Source: Rhizobium sp. Q54
Lineage (GTDB): Bacteria; Pseudomonadota; Alphaproteobacteria; Reyranellales; Reyranellaceae
Assembly (NCBI GenBank): GCA_945903635.1
Contig: CAMDOT010000018.1
Location: 1-46,701 of the forward strand
DNA length: 46,701 nt
Direction of reading: 5' to 3'
Shown in pieces: positions 28,871 through 37,622 of this stretch. How positions within the stretch are numbered: position 1 is the first letter of the stretch; every line of letters starts with the position of its first letter. A program made the position numbers and the translations under genes. Under the pieces are notes generated by a model that was not told where the DNA came from, ran no database searches, and was given only the letters and a program-made list of their open reading frames with translations.

Positions 28871-29248
28871 ATGGGCACGAAGACCGACTTCGAACACTGG
28901 CTGGCCGCGCAGTTTGCGGACACCGGCGCCTTTACGGCCTTCATCGTGCTGGTCGGCATCGGGGGCGCTCGGGTCGTTCCCTTGAAGTCGAGCTACGCCC
29001 ACCTGATCGGCGATGACATGCCGTGGTCCGACATGCGGGCCCTGCTCGACGGGGCCCGGACGCCGTGGGACGGCGTCGCCTTCTTCGTCGGCCTGGCGCA
29101 TGACGGCGGCCCGCTGCCCGATTCGGTCGCCGCGACCAAGTTGAAGGTCGTCGAGGCAGATGTGAAATCCGATCCGCTGGCGCTCAATCGCGGCCTGTTT
29201 TTCGACCGCGAGGGCCGCCATCTCCGGATCGACCAGGTCGTCGGATGA
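28871..29248 (+). CDS. Small cytosolic protein coupled to fdhD, unknown function
   Basis: A 125-residue protein with no signal peptide. It contains FTAFIVLVGIGGARVVPLKSSYAHLIGDDMPW and FFVGLAHDGGPLPDSVAATKLKVVEADVK. I do not recognise a family. Its stop overlaps the fdhD start (ATGA), and it begins one base after the preceding gene ends. Translational coupling to fdhD suggests a part in molybdenum-enzyme maturation, but no motif confirms this. Confidence 0.75.
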   Translation: MGTKTDFEHWLAAQFADTGAFTAFIVLVGIGGARVVPLKSSYAHLIGDDMPWSDMRALLDGARTPWDGVAFFVGLAHDGGPLPDSVAATKLKVVEADVKSDPLALNRGLFFDREGRHLRIDQVVG

Positions 29249-30063
29249 ACGACGATACGGGCTCCGTTCACCGTCCGGCGCAGCGGCTCACGGCGGGCGG
29301 CAGCGAGAGTCTCGACGAGATCGTCGCCGAGGAAGTAGCGGTGGCGCTGGTCTACAATGGCATCAGCCATGCCGTGATGATGGCGACGCCCTGCGACCTC
29401 GAGGATTTTGCCCGCGGCTTCTCGCTCACCGAGCGCATCGTCGAGAAGCCGTCGGAGATCTACGATATCGAGGTCGAGGACACCAAGGTTGAGTCGGGGG
29501 GGCGGGGGATCGAGGTCCGCCTCGAGATCGCGGCGCAGCGGATGGCCGGACTGCAGGAGAGACGGCGCAGCCTTGCCGGACGGACCGGCTGCGGCCTGTG
29601 CGGTGTCGACAGTCTCGATGCCGCCTTGCGTCCTGTGGCGGTGTCGCAGGCGATAGGCTTGGTCTCGCGTGCCGCGATCGAGCGGGCGATGGCATCACTG
29701 CCCGCGCATCAGCGCATCAACAAGCTGAACGGTGCTACCCATGCCGCCGGCTGGGCAGCGGCCGATGGCACCCTCGTTGTCGTGCGCGAGGACGTCGGCC
29801 GGCACAACGCCCTCGACAAGCTGGGCGGCGCGCTTGCGGTGGCCAATGTCGCGGAACCCGGCGGCTTCGTGGTGGTGACCAGCCGCTGTTCCTACGAAAT
29901 GGTGCAGAAGGCCGCGGCTCTGGGCGCGCTGGCGATCGCCGCCGTCTCGGCACCGACCTCGCTCGCGATCGAGACGGCCGAGCAGGCGGGCATCGCGCTC
30001 GTGGCCTTCGTGCGCGACGGTCGCCTGACCGTGTACGCCCACGCGGAGCGGATCGTTTCGTGA
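29245..30063 (+). CDS. fdhD: Formate dehydrogenase sulfurtransferase FdhD
   Basis: FdhD passes sulfur from the cysteine desulfurase IscS to the Mo-bis-MGD cofactor of formate dehydrogenase. In this 272-residue protein the functional CxxC motif is CGLCG (about residue 115), preceded by RTG. Other family signatures are GFSLTERIV, HAAGWAAADG, REDVGRHNALDKLGGAL, SRCSYEMVQKAA and SAPTSLAIETAE. It starts at ATG 29245, overlapping the preceding gene. mobB follows 10 bp downstream. Distance from the enzyme genes is ~27 kb because of the intervening island and exoprotein block. Confidence 0.96.
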   Translation: MNDDTGSVHRPAQRLTAGGSESLDEIVAEEVAVALVYNGISHAVMMATPCDLEDFARGFSLTERIVEKPSEIYDIEVEDTKVESGGRGIEVRLEIAAQRMAGLQERRRSLAGRTGCGLCGVDSLDAALRPVAVSQAIGLVSRAAIERAMASLPAHQRINKLNGATHAAGWAAADGTLVVVREDVGRHNALDKLGGALAVANVAEPGGFVVVTSRCSYEMVQKAAALGALAIAAVSAPTSLAIETAEQAGIALVAFVRDGRLTVYAHAERIVS

Positions 30064-30073
30064 GCACTGAGGC

Positions 30074-30559
30074 ATGACGGGGCAGCGTATTTTCGGCGTC
30101 ACCGGCTGGAAGAATGCCGGCAAGACGACCCTGGTCGAGCGTCTGGTCGCGGAGTTCGTGCGGCGCGGCTGGCGCGTGTCGACCATCAAGCACGCCCATC
30201 ACGACGTCGACATCGACCAGCCGGGCCGCGATTCCTTTCGCCACCGCGTGGCCGGCGCCACCGAGGTGGCCCTGGTCGGCGGCCTGCGCTACGCGATTAT
30301 GCGGGAACAGGCCGAACCCACGTTGGCGGAAGTACTGGAACGGCTGTCGCCAGCCGACCTGATCCTGATCGAAGGTTATAAGCGCGAAGCGCATCCCAAG
30401 ATCGAGGTGCGTGCCGGAGACGTCGAGTCCCTGGCCGCCAGGGATCCTTCCATCATCGCCATCGCCTCGGATATGCGGCCGGCGGAAACGCACCTGCCGT
30501 GGTTCCGCCGCGACGATATTGTCGGCATTGCCGGCTTCATCGCCAGCCGCGCCGGATAG
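30074..30559 (+). CDS. mobB: Molybdopterin-guanine dinucleotide biosynthesis adaptor MobB
   Basis: A 161-residue GTP-binding protein that assists MobA in forming the MGD cofactor used by formate dehydrogenase. The P-loop is GWKNAGKTTL (about residues 11-20). STIKHAHHDVDID, the DSFRHRVAGA region and LILIEGYKREAHPKIEV are characteristic of MobB. It follows fdhD by 10 bp and ends 9 bp from the convergent FecR-domain gene. MobA is not in the window. Confidence 0.94.
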   Translation: MTGQRIFGVTGWKNAGKTTLVERLVAEFVRRGWRVSTIKHAHHDVDIDQPGRDSFRHRVAGATEVALVGGLRYAIMREQAEPTLAEVLERLSPADLILIEGYKREAHPKIEVRAGDVESLAARDPSIIAIASDMRPAETHLPWFRRDDIVGIAGFIASRAG

Positions 30560-30568
30560 CGGGGCGGG

Positions 30569-31855
30569 CTACTGCTTCTTGCCGTTGAAGACGCCCGCGG
30601 CACCGTAGTTGTTGCCCGTAATGGCAAACACGCCCACCTGATTGCCTGTACTTGCCGTGGAACTCGGCACACCGCCGGATCCGGTGAAAACGCCGCCCAA
30701 GTTGAGGCTGCGGCCTGCCGGGCCAGCCACGGACGGCAAAGGTGCCGTTGTGACAAAGGCTGGGCCGTTGCCAACGACTCTGGTGTTTAGACTGCCGTTG
30801 CCATAGGTGGCGCCATCGAAGGTCGCGGTCACGGCGCCCTTTCGTTGGCCGACGTCCCAAGCGTTCGTGTAGATGCCGGTCTTGAAGGAGACATTGCCAT
30901 TGTTATTGACGAGACCTGCCATCCCACCCTTGTAGGTGATCGTCGAAGTCATCGTATTGGCGATGGGGACGGGATTGTTGAGCGGCACAGGCTTAAACTC
31001 GGGAGAGGCGCCGTTTGCATCCGTGAGGGCAACAACTATTTTGTCACTCGGGTTGGTGTTTTTGGGGCCAGGGCCACTGCCGAACTTGTCGCCCTTCGAT
31101 CCGTCGACGCCGGTACCCTTGCTGGAGTTTCCGTCCGAGAAGCCGGAATTTTTTGCCGTCTGATCGGCATTGCCGCTTCCGCCTGGCGTGCCGCCCTTCT
31201 TGGTGCCCTCGAACTGGCTGAGCAGCGCGGTCAATTGGCCCCGGGTCAACGGTGACGGCTTGCCGGGCAAGCCGCCGAAGCTGGTCGTTACTTCCGTACC
31301 CGGGCGGGTGATGGTCTCGATGCGGCCATTGGCGCCGATCGTCATGCTGAAACCGAAAATGAAGATCGAACGGGTCTTCGCCTGGTTGACGTCGAGCATG
31401 GCGATACCGCCCCGGATACCGATCGTGTCCGATGGCGTGTTGACGACGATCGCGTTGGTCTTGCTGATCTTGCCGCCGACCAGGCGGAACACGCCCTTGC
31501 TGGCCGTGATCGCGAGATCGCCGGTCTTGCTGTTGGGATCGTAGACGAACTTGTCGATCACGAGGCTGGCGTCCGGCCCGACCGTGAGCGATGTGCCATC
31601 GAGAAACATGAGGTGAGCGCGGTCGTTGGCCTTGGTGGTGATGGTTTCGTTGGCCTGTACGTCGACGCCGACGCGGAGCACGCGCTCGGCCTCGGTGGGC
31701 GGCTTGCCCAGCGGATCGCCGTCGGTCGCCGACGTGACGCCGACCTTTGCCGCCGCCGCGCCGATCATCATCGGAGAGCACAGCAACAGCAATGCTGCGG
31801 CGCCAGCGAGTGCGGCGCGCGGCAGTGACGGACTTACAATCGCAAGCTTTGCCAT
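30569..31855 (-). CDS. FecR-domain secreted protein
   Basis: A 428-residue protein with a signal peptide (ALAGAAALLLLCSPMMIGAAAA, cleavage near residue 36) and a FecR-type beta domain at about 55-160: VLRVGVDVQANETITTKAN, AHLMFLDGTSLTVGPDASLVIDKFVYD and GVFRLVGGKI. A Gly/Ser/Lys-rich linker (~225-275) follows, then a Gly/Asn-rich, probably beta-stranded C-terminus. Free FecR domains outside iron signalling often sit with large surface-protein export or TPR/barrel genes, as here. It is 20 bp downstream of the TPR/barrel gene and has GGGGA before the ATG. The ligand is unknown. Confidence 0.82.
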   Translation of the reverse strand: MAKLAIVSPSLPRAALAGAAALLLLCSPMMIGAAAAKVGVTSATDGDPLGKPPTEAERVLRVGVDVQANETITTKANDRAHLMFLDGTSLTVGPDASLVIDKFVYDPNSKTGDLAITASKGVFRLVGGKISKTNAIVVNTPSDTIGIRGGIAMLDVNQAKTRSIFIFGFSMTIGANGRIETITRPGTEVTTSFGGLPGKPSPLTRGQLTALLSQFEGTKKGGTPGGSGNADQTAKNSGFSDGNSSKGTGVDGSKGDKFGSGPGPKNTNPSDKIVVALTDANGASPEFKPVPLNNPVPIANTMTSTITYKGGMAGLVNNNGNVSFKTGIYTNAWDVGQRKGAVTATFDGATYGNGSLNTRVVGNGPAFVTTAPLPSVAGPAGRSLNLGGVFTGSGGVPSSTASTGNQVGVFAITGNNYGAAGVFNGKKQ

Positions 31856-31875
31856 GGCAATTTTCCCCGCCCCAC

Positions 31876-33366
31876 TCAGAACCGCCAGCTTACTCCCATC
31901 AGGAAGCTGTTGTTCGTGAATTGATAGTTCGAAAGATTCGCAGTCCGCACAAAACGCCCGCCCGATATCGTCATGGTTGTTCGATCGTCGAACGGCACCG
32001 TCAGAGCCAAGCTCAGGATTGTGTCCTTTTGCTGGCGGGTGACGGTCGGGTCAACCGTGGCGTCCGCCTGATCGTAGGTCCACCATTGGATGTTGGCCGT
32101 GAGCGCGATCATCCAGGGCAAATCGCTCTTGAAGAGCGGGTCGTCGAAGCGGAACTGCAGGCTGCCGCCGGTGCCGGCGACCACGTAGTTCTGCCAGGGT
32201 GTGCTGTCGGTCTCGTAGCGCTGGATATTGGCATTGCCGAAGATCGCGATCGTCGGCGCGATCTGGTACTGGAAGGTCGTCGTGCCTGAATATTCCCAGC
32301 CGTTGAATTGATCGTTGGTGGGCAGGTACCAGGTATTGGGGTGCAGTTGCCGGCGCGCCACGGCGATCGTCGTGTTGCGCAGCCGGTCGGTAAGCAGAGA
32401 GCCCACTTCCAGCCCGGATCCATAAGCACCGTAGAAGCTGGTGTCGTTCACCCAGATATAGCCGGCGGTCAGGAAGGGTTTGACGCTGATATCCTGGAAG
32501 ATGCCCTGGAACGCCTGGAAGCGCGGACCGGATGTAAGATCGATGATCGACACATTGGCCGCCTGGACCTGGAACTGGCGATTGGCGTAGGCGGTAATCT
32601 GGGTCTCGAGCTGCCCTTTGTCCTGGCCGCCCAGCTCGTAGATATGTCGTACGGCGCCTGACGTCACCGTCCCCCAGTCGGCCGTGCCGATCGCCGCCTG
32701 GTTGAGATTCGCCGTCTGGCCGAACAGCAGGACGCTGGACGTCGCTGGACCGAGATTGGCGTTCGACTGGTAGCGAAAACCACCGAAGACCTCGCCCTCG
32801 AAACGCGAAGGGCTCTGACGCTTCTCGACCTCTGCCAGGAACTGCTGCGCGCGGCTGCGCACATCAGGCGGGGTGGAGGCCGACTGGAGCGTCGTCTCCA
32901 GGTAAGTGCGGGCAACTTCGTAGGAGCCTAGGCGGTAGTAGAGCACGCCCAGTTCGAGGCGGATGCGGGGCAAGTCGGGATCGACCAGAAGCATGCGCTC
33001 GAGCGCCGAGATGGCGCCTTCGATGTCGCCGTTCTGTGCCGCCACCGTCGCGAACTTGAACAGCACATCGAGATTGGAGGGCTGACGCAGCATTTCCTGG
33101 AAGGCGTCGTCGTACGCGCGCTCCTTCTCTGTCGCGACAGCAGGCAGTGCTGGCGTCTGAGCGTAGCCAATCGACATCCCGATACTCGGTGCACCGACGA
33201 CAATCGCAAAGAACGCCAAGCAGCGGATTAGCCGCTTACTCTGACGCAAGATTCCCAATCTCCCCACCAGCCTCGGAGAATTCGCTGGTCTCAGGAGTGT
33301 ACCGTACACTCGCCAATTGAGCCAGATCAGTCCTATACCAGCCAGCTCCAGGCGATCAGGGTCCAT
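31876..33366 (-). CDS. TPR/beta-barrel outer-membrane protein (Slam-like architecture)
   Basis: The frame runs to 33366 (496 residues), but the likely start is later. A signal peptide (KRLIRCLAFFAIVVGAPSIGMSIGYAQ) begins about residue 45, so GTG at 33267 or TTG at 33258/33249 is plausible. The mature protein has TPRs (~residues 80-175: NLDVLFKFATVAAQNGDIEGAI, PRIRLELGVLYYRLG) and then a ~310-residue beta-barrel ending in Phe (MGVSWRF), the outer-membrane insertion signature. This order resembles surface lipoprotein assembly modifiers, but family membership is not proven. It is paired with the FecR-domain gene, suggesting a joint outer-membrane function. Confidence 0.78.
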   Translation of the reverse strand: MDPDRLELAGIGLIWLNWRVYGTLLRPANSPRLVGRLGILRQSKRLIRCLAFFAIVVGAPSIGMSIGYAQTPALPAVATEKERAYDDAFQEMLRQPSNLDVLFKFATVAAQNGDIEGAISALERMLLVDPDLPRIRLELGVLYYRLGSYEVARTYLETTLQSASTPPDVRSRAQQFLAEVEKRQSPSRFEGEVFGGFRYQSNANLGPATSSVLLFGQTANLNQAAIGTADWGTVTSGAVRHIYELGGQDKGQLETQITAYANRQFQVQAANVSIIDLTSGPRFQAFQGIFQDISVKPFLTAGYIWVNDTSFYGAYGSGLEVGSLLTDRLRNTTIAVARRQLHPNTWYLPTNDQFNGWEYSGTTTFQYQIAPTIAIFGNANIQRYETDSTPWQNYVVAGTGGSLQFRFDDPLFKSDLPWMIALTANIQWWTYDQADATVDPTVTRQQKDTILSLALTVPFDDRTTMTISGGRFVRTANLSNYQFTNNSFLMGVSWRF

Positions 33367-34325
33367 CCCAAAAGCGGCCCGATGCGCGCCGCCCGCATAC
33401 GCAGCAACATGCGACGATACTGGCGGTCACCGAGCGCCAGGATGAAGCGTTCGCGATGGCTAATCATTGCAGCGAGCATGCGATCAAGCATGCGGGCATG
33501 GGTGTCGCCCCAGTTGCGGCTGGAGAGATGGAGGCGGCCGCCCAGCACGGGATTGTCGGCAGCGCCGTTGCGGCCGTGCAGCCGATACGAGTAGAGCGCT
33601 TCGTCGATCAACAGCGAGCCGGCGACCATCTGGGCCATGACGACGATGTAGAAATCCATGTGCAACCGGAACGCCTCATCATCGTCGGGGAAGACGAGGT
33701 CGATCAGCGACCGGCGAAACATCATCGACGAGGTGCTGACCCACACCCAATGGACGACGCGCTTGGTGTAGAGGCGGTAGGGCGTCTGGCTCTGCCAGCT
33801 GGCGCCGCGCACCGAATCGACCTTGGGCACGCGTGCCGGATCGATCGGGGCGAAGGCCTGGTCACGGTCGACGCGGGCGCGATCCTTGCCGAACCAGTAG
33901 AGGCAGCCGGCGATCAGCGCCCCCTGGCCATCGATCAGCCGGGCGTTGCAGGCGGTGAAGCCGACGGCGTAGGTCTCGTTCAGGTGGGCGGCGAGATGGC
34001 GTTCGAGGAAATCGTCGTTCCACAGGTCGTCGGAATCGAGGAAGCACACGAAGGTCGCGCGCGTAGCGGCAAGTCCGCGGCGCGTGGCACCGGTCTGGCC
34101 GACATTTTTCTCCAGCCGCAGCAACGAGAAGCGCGGGTCGGCAAGCTCGTCGAGTGTCTGCTGGATCGCCGCTGCCGAATCATCAGTCGAGGCATCATCG
34201 ACGACGACGCATTCGAAATCATGCAGCGTCTGGCGCGCCACCGAGCGGATCGCGTCGCCGATATAGTCACGGCAATTGTAGCACGTGACGACGACGGAGA
34301 TTTTCGGAAGCTTGGTGTCGGCCAT
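33333..34325 (-). CDS. GT-A family 2 glycosyltransferase
   Basis: A 330-residue inverting glycosyltransferase. The N-terminal GT2 fold shows ISVVVTCYNCRDYI, VVVDDASTDDS and the metal-binding FLDSDDLW (DxD) motif near residue 97. An acidic HMDFY motif may supply the catalytic base. The C-terminus has a weak hydrophobic end (IGPLLGWTLIAWSWLV), perhaps membrane associated. It starts 3 bp after the dehydratase gene ends, so the two are translationally coupled. Donor and acceptor are not known. Confidence 0.87.
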   Translation of the reverse strand: MADTKLPKISVVVTCYNCRDYIGDAIRSVARQTLHDFECVVVDDASTDDSAAAIQQTLDELADPRFSLLRLEKNVGQTGATRRGLAATRATFVCFLDSDDLWNDDFLERHLAAHLNETYAVGFTACNARLIDGQGALIAGCLYWFGKDRARVDRDQAFAPIDPARVPKVDSVRGASWQSQTPYRLYTKRVVHWVWVSTSSMMFRRSLIDLVFPDDDEAFRLHMDFYIVVMAQMVAGSLLIDEALYSYRLHGRNGAADNPVLGGRLHLSSRNWGDTHARMLDRMLAAMISHRERFILALGDRQYRRMLLRMRAARIGPLLGWTLIAWSWLV

Positions 34326-34328
34326 CCG

Positions 34329-36077
34329 CTAGCGCTTCGCGCCCGCCGATCCCAGGAAATCGAAGTCTACGCCTTCATCGGCCTCGAGGACCGTGTCGAA
34401 GTAAAGGCTCGCATAGCCGCGATGGCTGCCGGGATGCGGCGGCGGCGCCTTCCAGGCCTTGCGCCGCTTGGCAAGTTCAGTGGCTGACACGAGCAGTTCG
34501 AGCCTGCGCTTGGGCACATCGAGCGTGATGCGGTCGCCGTTCTTCACCAGGGCGAGCGGTCCGCCGTTCGCGGCCTCGGGCGAGACGTGCAGCACGATGG
34601 TGCCGAAGGCGGTGCCGCTCATGCGGGCGTCGGAGATGCGGATCATGTCCTTCACTCCGGCACGTGCAAGCTTCATCGGGATCGGGAAGGACCCTGCCTC
34701 CGGCATGCCGGGCGCCCCCTTCGCCCCGGCATTGCGCAGGACGAGGATGTCGTCGGCCGTCACATCGAGCTTCGGATCGTCGCCGCGCAGTGCGAGGTCC
34801 TCGAGCGAATCGAACACAACGGCGCGACCGGTGTGGGTCAGCAACGCAGGCGATGCCGCCGAGTGCTTGATGACCGCACCACGCGGTGCGAGATTGCCAC
34901 GCAACACGGCCATGCCGCCGGTCGGCTTGATCGGGTTCTTGGGCGTCCGGATCACTGTCTGGTTGGGCACCATCTCGGCCTTGTCGATCACCTGCTTCAG
35001 CGTGCGGCCGCTCACCGTCATCGCCGTCTCGTCGAGTTTGCCGCGAATCTCTTTCATCAGGCGCGAATTGCCACCGGCCCAGTGGAAATGCTCCATGTAG
35101 TGGTCGCCGGACGGTTTGAGGTCGACCAGCACCGGCACGTTCTGGCCGATTGTGTCGAACTCCTCCAAGTCGATCTGGATGCCGAGGCGGCGCGCGACGG
35201 CGGTGAGATGGACCAGTGCATTGGTCGAGCCGCCGATCGCCTGCATGACGGTAAGCGCATTGCGGAAGGCAGCCTTCGTCATGATTTCGCTGGGCTTCGG
35301 CCCGCCGCTCTTCGCCATCTCGGCCGCGCGCTTGCCGGTGGCTTCGGCGATGCGCAGGCGGTCGGAATGCGTGGCCGGGATCGAACCGCTGCTGGGAAGG
35401 CCCATACCCAGTGTCTCGACCATGCAGCCCATGGTGCTGGCGGTGCCCATCACCATGCAGGTGCCCTTGGTCGGTGCCAGCCGCTCGCTCACCTGCTGGA
35501 TGTCCGATTCGGAGAAGGTACCGGCGCGATACTGGCCCCACAGGCGGCGGCAGTCGGTGCAGGCGCCCAAGACCTCGCCCTTGAAATGGCCCACGAGCAT
35601 GGGGCCGACCGGCAGCACGATGGCGGGACGGTCGGCGCTGGCGGCAGCCATGAGCTGGGCCGGCAAAGTCTTGTCGCAGCCGCCGATCATTACGACGGAG
35701 TCCATCGGCTGCGCGCGCACCATCTCCTCGGTGTCCATCGCCATCAGGTTGCGCAGGTACATGCTTGTCGGGTGCGAGAAGCTCTCGTGGATCGAGATGG
35801 TGGGAAACACCATCGGCAGCGCGCCTTGCAGAAGGACGCCGCGCTTCACCGATTCGATCAGGTCGGGGACGTTGCCGTGGCAGGGATTGAAGTCGCTGAA
35901 GGTGTTGGTGATGCCGACGATTGGCCGGTCCAGCGCGTCATCGGTGTAGCCTGCCGCCTTGATGAAGGCCTTGCGCAGGAACAGCGAAAAGCCCGCGTCG
36001 CCGTAGGTGGCGAGGCCTTGGCGCAGGCCGGTTGCCTTCTTCGATGCGGCCGGCGCGCGTCGCTTGGCGGTTGCCAT
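34329..36077 (-). CDS. IlvD/Edd-family dehydratase, probable sugar-acid dehydratase
   Basis: A 582-residue Fe-S dehydratase. Cluster ligands are visible in NPCHGN, GGCDKT and STMGCM. Other family motifs are SFSHPTSMYLRNLMAMDTEEM, GGSTNALVHL and SDARMSGTAFGTIVLHVSPEA. The C-terminal HPGSHRGYASLYFDTVLEADEGVDFDFL is closer to L-arabinonate/D-xylonate dehydratases than to dihydroxy-acid dehydratase for branched-chain amino acids. The start has AGAGA 8 bp upstream. Substrate assignment is inference. Confidence 0.87.
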   Translation of the reverse strand: MATAKRRAPAASKKATGLRQGLATYGDAGFSLFLRKAFIKAAGYTDDALDRPIVGITNTFSDFNPCHGNVPDLIESVKRGVLLQGALPMVFPTISIHESFSHPTSMYLRNLMAMDTEEMVRAQPMDSVVMIGGCDKTLPAQLMAAASADRPAIVLPVGPMLVGHFKGEVLGACTDCRRLWGQYRAGTFSESDIQQVSERLAPTKGTCMVMGTASTMGCMVETLGMGLPSSGSIPATHSDRLRIAEATGKRAAEMAKSGGPKPSEIMTKAAFRNALTVMQAIGGSTNALVHLTAVARRLGIQIDLEEFDTIGQNVPVLVDLKPSGDHYMEHFHWAGGNSRLMKEIRGKLDETAMTVSGRTLKQVIDKAEMVPNQTVIRTPKNPIKPTGGMAVLRGNLAPRGAVIKHSAASPALLTHTGRAVVFDSLEDLALRGDDPKLDVTADDILVLRNAGAKGAPGMPEAGSFPIPMKLARAGVKDMIRISDARMSGTAFGTIVLHVSPEAANGGPLALVKNGDRITLDVPKRRLELLVSATELAKRRKAWKAPPPHPGSHRGYASLYFDTVLEADEGVDFDFLGSAGAKR

Positions 36078-36127
36078 GTCGATTTCTCTCTTTCCCGTGT
36101 TCAGGACATTTTGTCAGGTCGGCGCAA

Positions 36128-37249
36128 TCACTTCCAGACCGGCACTTCCAGACCAGCCGCCCACCTTGCATGAGCCGCGGCATCGCGGCCCGAGACGAGC
36201 GTGCGGGCGAGTTCTAGTCCCATCAGCGCGCCGAACTTGAAGCCATGGCCGGAGCAGGGGGACATGATCCAACCATTTGTAGCCGGCTTTTCGACGACGA
36301 ACCGCTCGTCGTCCGTCACGGTGTAGAAGCAGACTTTCAGCCGGTCGGTGCGCCACTGGTCGAAGCCGCGCAAGAGGCTGCGGCAACGAGCCAGCAGGGG
36401 CCGGATGTCGTCCTCGCTGGCGGTACGTTCATCCATCGGGTCGCCGGTACGGCTGAATTCATGGTCACCGACCTTGAGGCCGCGGCCTTCCATCGGTGGC
36501 ACCAGGTAGAGCCCGACGTCGCCGGTCTTCTCGATGATCATCGGGCCCTTGCTCCAGGCGGCGCGGGCGTCGGCCGGCAGATCGAAGTAGATGACGGTCT
36601 GGCGCGACGGAACCAAGCGTTGCCCGAAGCCGGGCAACAGCCGGTTGATCCAGGCGCCAGCCGCGACGACAACGACATCGGCTGCATGCACGGCGCCGGT
36701 ATCGGTGACGACGCGACCCTGCTCGAGGTCGACCGACCGGACCGGTGTGTGTGGGTGGAGGCGAACCTGTGGCTGGCCGGCGAGGTATCGGGCAAGGGCG
36801 GCGACAATATCCTGAGCGAACAGGACGCCACCCGATTCCATCCAGAAGGCACGCTCGACACCGCGGGCTTCAATCTGCGGAAAGCGATGTCGCAAAGTCG
36901 CGACCGGCAGCTCTGTCATCGGTTTGCCGATGGTGGCCAATGCTGCGGCTGAGCGCTCCGCCCAGTCAGCACCGTTGCCGGTGAGCGCCAGGGTTCCGGT
37001 GGCGGCGTAGAGACGCTGGCCGAGGTCGCCCCACAGCAGGTCCCATGCAGCATAGGCATCGTCGATCAGGCGGGCATATCCCACCTGATCGCCGTAGGGA
37101 TGACGGATGAGGCGATGCTCGTCCATCGATGAGGCAAGCGGATTGGGCAAGGGACCTTGCTCGAACAGTTCAACGGCGTGCCCGTCGCGCGCAAGCGCCC
37201 ACGCCACGCCGAGACCCATGATGCCGCCACCGACGATGATCGCCTTCAT
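36128..37249 (-). CDS. FAD-dependent amine oxidase (monomeric sarcosine oxidase-like)
   Basis: A 373-residue DAO-family flavoprotein. The Rossmann motif GGGIMGLGVAWALARDGHAVELFEQ is at the N-terminus (broken here: glycines at 8, 9, 10, 13 and 15). The C-terminal VCFYTVTDDERF matches the site where sarcosine oxidase attaches FAD covalently to cysteine, and PCSGHGFKFG follows. Family members oxidise secondary amines or N-methyl amino acids to H2O2 and an aldehyde or imine. It lies 50 bp before the dehydratase gene in the same direction. The substrate is unknown. Confidence 0.87.
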   Translation of the reverse strand: MKAIIVGGGIMGLGVAWALARDGHAVELFEQGPLPNPLASSMDEHRLIRHPYGDQVGYARLIDDAYAAWDLLWGDLGQRLYAATGTLALTGNGADWAERSAAALATIGKPMTELPVATLRHRFPQIEARGVERAFWMESGGVLFAQDIVAALARYLAGQPQVRLHPHTPVRSVDLEQGRVVTDTGAVHAADVVVVAAGAWINRLLPGFGQRLVPSRQTVIYFDLPADARAAWSKGPMIIEKTGDVGLYLVPPMEGRGLKVGDHEFSRTGDPMDERTASEDDIRPLLARCRSLLRGFDQWRTDRLKVCFYTVTDDERFVVEKPATNGWIMSPCSGHGFKFGALMGLELARTLVSGRDAAAHARWAAGLEVPVWK

Positions 37250-37267
37250 ATCGTATCCTTTGCGGCC

Positions 37268-37558
37268 CTACCGTGCCGACCCGTGGTCAAGCGCGCATTG
37301 GTGTCGGCGCCACTCCGAACGCGATGCAAGCTCGGCGTGCACGCTGGCCGCGACATCGGTCAGAGGGAAGGCAGCTATCAGGCGGCCCGAGCCGTCGAAC
37401 GACAATTCGAGCGCACCGACCCACCGTCCTGGAAATTCGCCAGACTCGTAGTCGGCAGCATCGGCAATCAGCCGGTCGGTGGAGGCGTATTCGTCGAGCG
37501 TTCTCAGGCGACGATCCCCGATATGCTGCTCGACGATGAGATAATAGGTGTTTTCCAT
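37268..37558 (-). CDS. Small protein of unknown function, first gene of the minus-strand operon
   Basis: A 96-residue soluble protein (MENTYYLIVEQHIGDRRLR...) with no recognised family. The start has GGAGGG 4 bp upstream. A well-formed promoter with a palindromic operator lies directly before it, and the amine oxidase gene begins 18 bp after its end. It is likely to be the first gene of the run down to 30569. Confidence 0.75.
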   Translation of the reverse strand: MENTYYLIVEQHIGDRRLRTLDEYASTDRLIADAADYESGEFPGRWVGALELSFDGSGRLIAAFPLTDVAASVHAELASRSEWRRHQCALDHGSAR

Positions 37559-37585
37559 CTACCCTCCGTTCTAGGACGATAGGGG

Positions 37586-37614
37586 TAGATAGGATATAAT
37601 CCTATGGAAGTCAA
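37586..37614 (-). promoter_or_regulatory. Sigma-70-type promoter with an operator palindrome in the spacer
   Basis: On the minus strand, TTGACT (37614-37609), a 17-bp spacer and TATCTA (37591-37586) form a near-consensus promoter for the gene at 37558. The palindrome ATAGGAT-ATA-ATCCTAT (37589-37605) lies in the spacer and overlaps the -10. A repressor bound there would block RNA polymerase. The S24-type repressor gene ends 9 bp away and is the obvious candidate. Confidence 0.7.
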
Positions 37615-37622
37615 GGGATAGG

